NCBI GenBank assembly: GCA_023253235.1
Contig: JALRHE010000135.1
Location: 1-9,476, forward strand
Source of the DNA: Steroidobacteraceae bacterium
GTDB lineage: Bacteria > Pseudomonadota > Gammaproteobacteria > Steroidobacterales > Steroidobacteraceae
Length of the DNA stretch: 9,476 bases
Direction: 5' to 3'
The position numbers were made by a program, and so were the translations under genes. The notes beneath the pieces are model-generated. The model was not told the origin of the DNA, did no database searches, and was given only the letters and a program-made list of their open reading frames with translations. Of the stretch, positions 7,153 through 9,476 are shown piece after piece. Within the stretch, counting starts at the first letter, position 1, and the number at the start of each line of letters is the position of its first letter.

Positions 7153-7220
7153 CGGGTGGCTCATCCTCTTTGGATTTTTAGGTCGACAGCGCCCCGCGCC
7201 CTCTCCGTCAGGAGCGGCGC
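7141..7220 (-). promoter_or_regulatory. trp attenuator: alternative 1:2 and 2:3 pairings
   Basis: Region 1, at the end of trpL (GCGCC-G-CTCC, 7220-7211), can pair with region 2 (GGAG-AG-GGCGC, 7206-7196) around a 4-base loop at the trpL stop codon. This gives the 1:2 pause hairpin. Region 2 can instead pair with the left arm of the terminator: CGGAGA (7207-7202) is exactly complementary to TCTCCG (7146-7141). A ribosome stalled on the Trp codons at 7231-7220 would cover region 1, release region 2 and favour this antiterminator. The pairings were found by eye, not by folding software, and 2:3 may extend further through CGGG/CCCG matches. Confidence 0.8.
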
Positions 7221-7270
7221 CAACCCCACCAACGGCGGGCAATCAGATTGGTTTGCAGGGCAGAGAACAT
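7208..7270 (-). CDS. trpL: trp operon leader peptide, 20 residues
   Basis: A 21-codon ORF from ATG (7270-7268) to TGA (7210-7208), ending 95 bases before trpE. The peptide ends in ARRWWGWRRS. Three Trp codons, at codons 14, 15 and 17, are clustered just before the 1:2 hairpin, as expected for attenuation control. Three TGG codons in four positions would be very unlikely by chance in so short an ORF that also sits between a promoter and a terminator ahead of trpE. The peptide itself probably has no job beyond making the ribosome sense charged tRNA-Trp. No Shine-Dalgarno precedes the ATG, and the promoter spacing suggests the transcript begins only a few bases before it, so translation is probably leaderless. 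Too short for normal gene callers. Confidence 0.92.
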   Translation of the reverse strand: MFSALQTNLIARRWWGWRRS

Positions 7271-7279
7271 ACGCGTTGG

Positions 7280-7309
7280 AGTATCGCTGTCGGGCCAAAC
7301 AGGCGTCAA
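7280..7309 (-). promoter_or_regulatory. Probable trp operon promoter
   Basis: On the minus strand TTGACG (7309-7304; 5 of 6 to the -35 consensus) is followed after 18 bases by GATACT (7285-7280; 4 of 6 to the -10 consensus). It lies in the 49-base gap between the tauE stop and trpL, just where the leader transcript must start. The expected start is about 7277-7271, at or within a few bases of the trpL ATG. I did not identify a TrpR operator. Transcription from upstream tauE could also read through, since no terminator separates them. Confidence 0.7.
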
Positions 7310-7319
7310 GGACTGCCGC

Positions 7320-8081
7320 CTACGTCTGATGGGACAACCACCAGTTGAAAAGTCCGTAGCCCGATAGCCCCATCACCATCAGACCTATCGCGGTCATGGC
7401 GATGCGCGAAGGAACGTGCTTGGCGATCCATGCACCGAAAGGCGCAGCGATTACTCCACCGCCTAGCAGCGCGATGACCAGATCGAAACGTCGCCAATCG
7501 AACGTGAACAAGAAGGTGATCGAAATGGTGAGCGTGACGAAAAACTCGGCTGCGTTCGACGTCCCCACTGCATACCGAGGTGGCACCCCACGCGCGATCA
7601 GCGATGGCGTCGTGACCATCCCCCATCCGCCGCCACCAATGGCGTCGAGAAAACCTGCCGCACCACCGAGCGCGTGACTCGGTGCACGCGCCAGTTCAGG
7701 TTCGCCGCGCCGCGATGCGCGACGCAGCAACAGCACGCCCATGACCAGAAGGTACGCAAAGACAAACGGGCGCAGCAAATTGCCGTCGAGGGAACTCAGT
7801 AAGTAGGCGCCGAGCGCACCACCCACCATACCCGGCAACACGAGCTTGATGAAAATACTGCGGTCGAGATTCTTAAACCATGCATGCGAAAGGCCTGATG
7901 CACCGGTGGTCACGACCTCGGCAGCGTGGACGGTCGCACTGACGAATGCCGGTGGATGCCCCATCGTGGTGAGAAACGCGCTCGCGGATACGCCGTAAGC
8001 CATCCCCATGGCGCCGTCGATCAATTGGGCCAGGAAACCAACAAGCACCAGAGGCCAAAATTCGGGGGAGAGCGATTCCAT
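7320..8081 (-). CDS. TauE/SafE-family membrane permease (TSUP family)
   Basis: A 253-residue, very hydrophobic inner-membrane protein with about seven or eight predicted membrane segments and two related halves. The first half carries GFLAQLIDGAMGMAYGVSAS and ATVHAAEVVTTGASGLSHAW; the second carries GFLDAIGGGGWGMVTTPSLI and AVGTSNAAEFFVTLTISI. These are the hallmark repeats of the TauE/SafE sulfite/organosulfur-anion exporter family (Pfam TauE). The substrate cannot be read from sequence; members handle sulfite, sulfoacetate, taurine-related or other anions. The ATG (8081) has AGGA 7 bases upstream. It is codirectional with trp, its stop lies about 10 bases before the trp -35 box, and it is divergent from the lipoprotein gene across 39 bases. 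Complete and apparently functional. Confidence 0.9.
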   Translation of the reverse strand: MESLSPEFWPLVLVGFLAQLIDGAMGMAYGVSASAFLTTMGHPPAFVSATVHAAEVVTTGASGLSHAWFKNLDRSIFIKLVLPGMVGGALGAYLLSSLDGNLLRPFVFAYLLVMGVLLLRRASRRGEPELARAPSHALGGAAGFLDAIGGGGWGMVTTPSLIARGVPPRYAVGTSNAAEFFVTLTISITFLFTFDWRRFDLVIALLGGGVIAAPFGAWIAKHVPSRIAMTAIGLMVMGLSGYGLFNWWLSHQT

Positions 8082-8108
8082 ATCTGCATCCTAACGTAAC
8101 GCATTACC

Positions 8109-8120
8109 TATAATCGGCGC
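8109..8120 (+). promoter_or_regulatory. -10 box positioned for a leaderless mRNA
   Basis: A perfect TATAAT (8109-8114) is followed by six bases and then the ATG of the lipoprotein gene at 8121. Standard spacing puts transcription start at the A of that ATG. No convincing -35 box is visible 16-18 bases upstream (GCATCC at 8086-8091), and there is no Shine-Dalgarno in the remaining space. The 39-base divergent gap also holds a tandem TAACG-TAACG (8092-8101) of unknown meaning. Confidence 0.6.
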
Positions 8121-9167
8121 ATGAACATCAAGCCGTTTCGTCCCTTAAGGGCTTTCCCTGGTCTGCTCGCACTCGGCATTCTCGGATGCAGTGGCGGCGG
8201 TGGTGACATCAACGCCCCACGTGATGGTGTGTGGCGCGCCGTGTTGCAGGTGCCGGGCGGTGAATTGCCATTTGGTCTCGAGTTTGCGACCGAGCAAGGT
8301 CGTCGTCATGCCGTGCTGATCAACGGTGACGATCGAGTGCGTGTGGACGAAATCAAGATCGACGGAGAGCGGATCACCCTGCGTATGCCGGGTTACGAGA
8401 ATCGCATCGAAGCCTCGTTCAAAGAGGACTCACTCGAAGGCACTCTGACGATGATCAAAAGCGGCGGCAAACCGCAGCTCATTCCGCTGACGGCAAAGTA
8501 CGGCGAGGATTGGCGCTTCACGGCTCCGAACGAATCGCTACCGCCCCCAGCGGCCGATCTCACGGGCCGATGGGCATGGCAATTTGTCGATGGTGATAAA
8601 TCTTCGCCGGCGGTCGCTGAATTCAAACAACGTGACGCGATCGTCACCGGCACGGTGATGACGCCGACGGGTGATCATCGATTCATTGCCGGCGAACTGC
8701 GCGGCAATCAACTTCGTCTGTCCAAGTTCGACGGTGGACATGTCTTTCTCTATCACGCAACCGTCAAAGAAGACGGCTCGCTCGATGGACAGTTCTGGTC
8801 GGGTACGGCTTATACCGAGAAATTCACGGGGCGGCGCGATGAGACCGCCTCGCTCGGTGACGCAGCTGAAAAAACCGCCTTGGTTGGCGGCGCAGAGAAG
8901 CTGGATTTCACTTTTCCGGATCTCGGCGGTAGCTCAATTTCTCTGAATAACTCCTTCTTCCAGGGCAAAGTGATCGTCGTTGCATTAGCCGGAAGTTGGT
9001 GCCCAAATTGCCACGACGAAGCGGCTTTCCTTGCGGATCTGCACCGACGCAAGCGATCGCAAGGGTTCGAGGTGGTCTCGCTGATGTTCGAACAGTTCGG
9101 GAATTTTCCGCAGGCTGCAAGGCACAAGCGGCGCGCATATATAACCTATTTGGTTATTTATTTTTGA
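8121..9167 (+). CDS. Lipoprotein with C-terminal TlpA-like thioredoxin domain, 3'-truncated
   Basis: The N-terminus (basic, then LLALGILGC) is a lipoprotein signal with the lipobox ending at Cys23, followed by SGGGG. Two beta-rich segments follow, about residues 34-135 (from DGVWRAVLQ) and 145-240 (from DLTGRWAWQF). They look like a diverged duplication of one barrel-like module; I do not recognise the family firmly. From about residue 256 (LDFTFPDL) a thioredoxin/AhpC-TSA domain begins, with VALAGSWCPNCHDE carrying Cys294 and Cys297. WCPNC replaces the WCPPC common in TlpA/ResA. A periplasmic, membrane-anchored redox role is likely. The domain should run another 60-80 residues after FEVVSLMFEQFG, but from about residue 332 the sequence becomes ARHKRRAYITYLVIYF and stops. 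The gene is therefore broken at a junction. Confidence 0.85.
   Translation: MNIKPFRPLRAFPGLLALGILGCSGGGGDINAPRDGVWRAVLQVPGGELPFGLEFATEQGRRHAVLINGDDRVRVDEIKIDGERITLRMPGYENRIEASFKEDSLEGTLTMIKSGGKPQLIPLTAKYGEDWRFTAPNESLPPPAADLTGRWAWQFVDGDKSSPAVAEFKQRDAIVTGTVMTPTGDHRFIAGELRGNQLRLSKFDGGHVFLYHATVKEDGSLDGQFWSGTAYTEKFTGRRDETASLGDAAEKTALVGGAEKLDFTFPDLGGSSISLNNSFFQGKVIVVALAGSWCPNCHDEAAFLADLHRRKRSQGFEVVSLMFEQFGNFPQAARHKRRAYITYLVIYF
9112..9140. other. Junction ending the thioredoxin lipoprotein gene
   Basis: Thioredoxin-domain coding fits up to about FGNFPQA (base 9120). Beyond it the residues no longer fit the family, and base composition turns sharply AT-rich from 9137, followed by a phage-like gene. 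The breakpoint cannot be fixed by eye. No terminal repeat, tRNA or integrase is visible next to it. Confidence 0.6.
9141..9157. repeat. Short inverted repeat with following T-rich tract
   Basis: ATAACC (9141-9146), a 5-base spacer, then GGTTAT (9152-9157), followed by TTATTTTT. It could be a weak terminator on the plus strand, an operator for the promoter-like sequence just after it, or part of a recombination site. The stem is only 6 base pairs and AT-rich, so termination would be weak. Confidence 0.45.
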
Positions 9168-9192
9168 CATCGTAACGCTGTTTCGGTACATA
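9164..9192 (+). promoter_or_regulatory. Possible promoter ahead of the phage-like gene
   Basis: A perfect TTGACA (9164-9169) is followed after 17 bases by TACATA (9187-9192), a weak -10. TATATT (9191-9196) is a better hexamer but sits at a 21-base spacing. The next recognisable gene starts at 9271, leaving about a 70-base leader in which I see nothing further. It is immediately next to the inverted repeat at 9141-9157. Confidence 0.4.
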
Positions 9193-9270
9193 TATTGAAC
9201 ATCGTGATAAACCGATTCGCCCCGGCGGCGGTCATCGCTTCCCCTATTTTACTGCAACGGATCATCATCC

Positions 9271-9476
9271 ATGGCCGACAAGCCCAAGTCGCGCCGGAGC
9301 GCTGCCGCGCGTCCGGTTCGAAAACCTTTTGCGCGCTGGTCAAAAGCATTCCTGGCGGAACTGGCCGCAACGTCAAACGTCAGCGCCGCCGCGCGCAAGG
9401 CCGGGATCACCACCACCACCGCCTATGACCAGCGCCGCTGCGACCCTGAATTCAACCGCGCCTGGCAGCGCGCCCT
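9271..9476 (+). CDS. Phage terminase small subunit-like helix-turn-helix protein, 5' part
   Basis: The ORF runs off the right edge after 68 codons. A basic N-terminus (KPKSRRSAAARPVRK) is followed by FLAELAATSNVSAAARKAGITTTTAYDQRRCDPEFNRAWQRA. This matches the pattern of small phage terminase subunits and related phage DNA-binding proteins, where a helix-turn-helix (NVSAAARKAGI-x-x-x-TAY) is followed by DPEF-x-x-AW. In tailed phages this subunit recognises the packaging site and is followed by the large terminase. The ATG at 9271 is the first one in frame after a TAA at 9208. The ribosome site is poor (ACGGA about 11 bases upstream). The neighbours needed to confirm a prophage lie beyond the window. 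A transposase-type or other regulator is the alternative. Confidence 0.65.
   Translation, partial: MADKPKSRRSAAARPVRKPFARWSKAFLAELAATSNVSAAARKAGITTTTAYDQRRCDPEFNRAWQRA

Noticed and set aside
7084..7164. A 26-codon minus-strand ORF (MSHPNPSPDTAG...) spanning the attenuator terminator and overlapping the trpE start in another frame, preceded by AAAGAGG.
   Set aside because: The AGAGG touches its ATG directly, leaving no usable spacing, and the ORF overlaps terminator and trpE. It is probably chance, though translation here could affect the hairpin.
9195..9428. Plus-strand ORF starting in the AT-rich stretch and ending in a His-rich tail.
   Set aside because: It is out of frame with the terminase-like ORF that overlaps it and has recognisable helix-turn-helix residues; the His run is just the ACC-rich codons read in another frame.
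1..9476. CRISPR arrays, tRNA or rRNA genes, insertion-sequence ends, toxin-antitoxin pairs.
   Set aside because: No regularly spaced repeats, cloverleaf sequence, terminal inverted repeats with a transposase, or paired small ORFs could be seen by eye.

Overview
The window is mostly one block of bacterial chromosome with fairly high GC. It carries a complete minus-strand tryptophan operon in the order trpL-trpE-trpG-trpD-trpC-trpF-trpB-trpA, with the 5' part of a C4-dicarboxylate transporter gene (dctA) coupled to the end of trpA. The proteins look proteobacterial. A gammaproteobacterium outside the enteric/Vibrio group is my best guess, because trpC and trpF are separate genes and trpE and trpG are separate; this rests on protein style only, so confidence is low.

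Layout. Bases 1 to about 146 hold the 5' fragment of a plus-strand sulfatase gene. At about 134-149 it runs into the truncated 3' end of dctA on the other strand, so two unrelated genes are broken at one point. From 568 to 7112 lie trpA, trpB, trpF, trpC, trpD, trpG and trpE (read right to left), with stop/start overlaps or gaps of a few bases throughout. Bases 7113-7319 are the trp control region: a promoter, a 20-residue leader peptide with three Trp codons (WWGW), alternative 1:2 and 2:3 pairings, and an intrinsic terminator just before trpE. Next upstream is a TauE/SafE-family membrane permease (8081-7320, minus). A divergent plus-strand lipoprotein with a C-terminal thioredoxin domain starts at 8121 behind a perfect TATAAT placed so that the mRNA should be leaderless. 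Its thioredoxin domain stops being recognisable near 9112-9135, where an AT-rich stretch leads to a small helix-turn-helix protein resembling a phage terminase small subunit, running off the right edge.

How it works together. TrpE/TrpG make anthranilate from chorismate, TrpD adds phosphoribosyl, TrpF isomerises, TrpC closes the indole ring and TrpB/TrpA make tryptophan. The leader couples transcription of all of these to charged tRNA-Trp through ribosome stalling at the WWGW codons.

Both edges of the chromosomal block are gene-breaking junctions. These are either real rearrangements (deletion or inversion on the left, prophage or element insertion on the right) or assembly/amplification chimeras; sequence alone cannot decide. 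I see no clear new defence or mobile system. The most notable points are the attenuator architecture with an apparently leaderless trpL, the transporter inside the trp operon, the unusual TrpF active-site positions and the two junctions.
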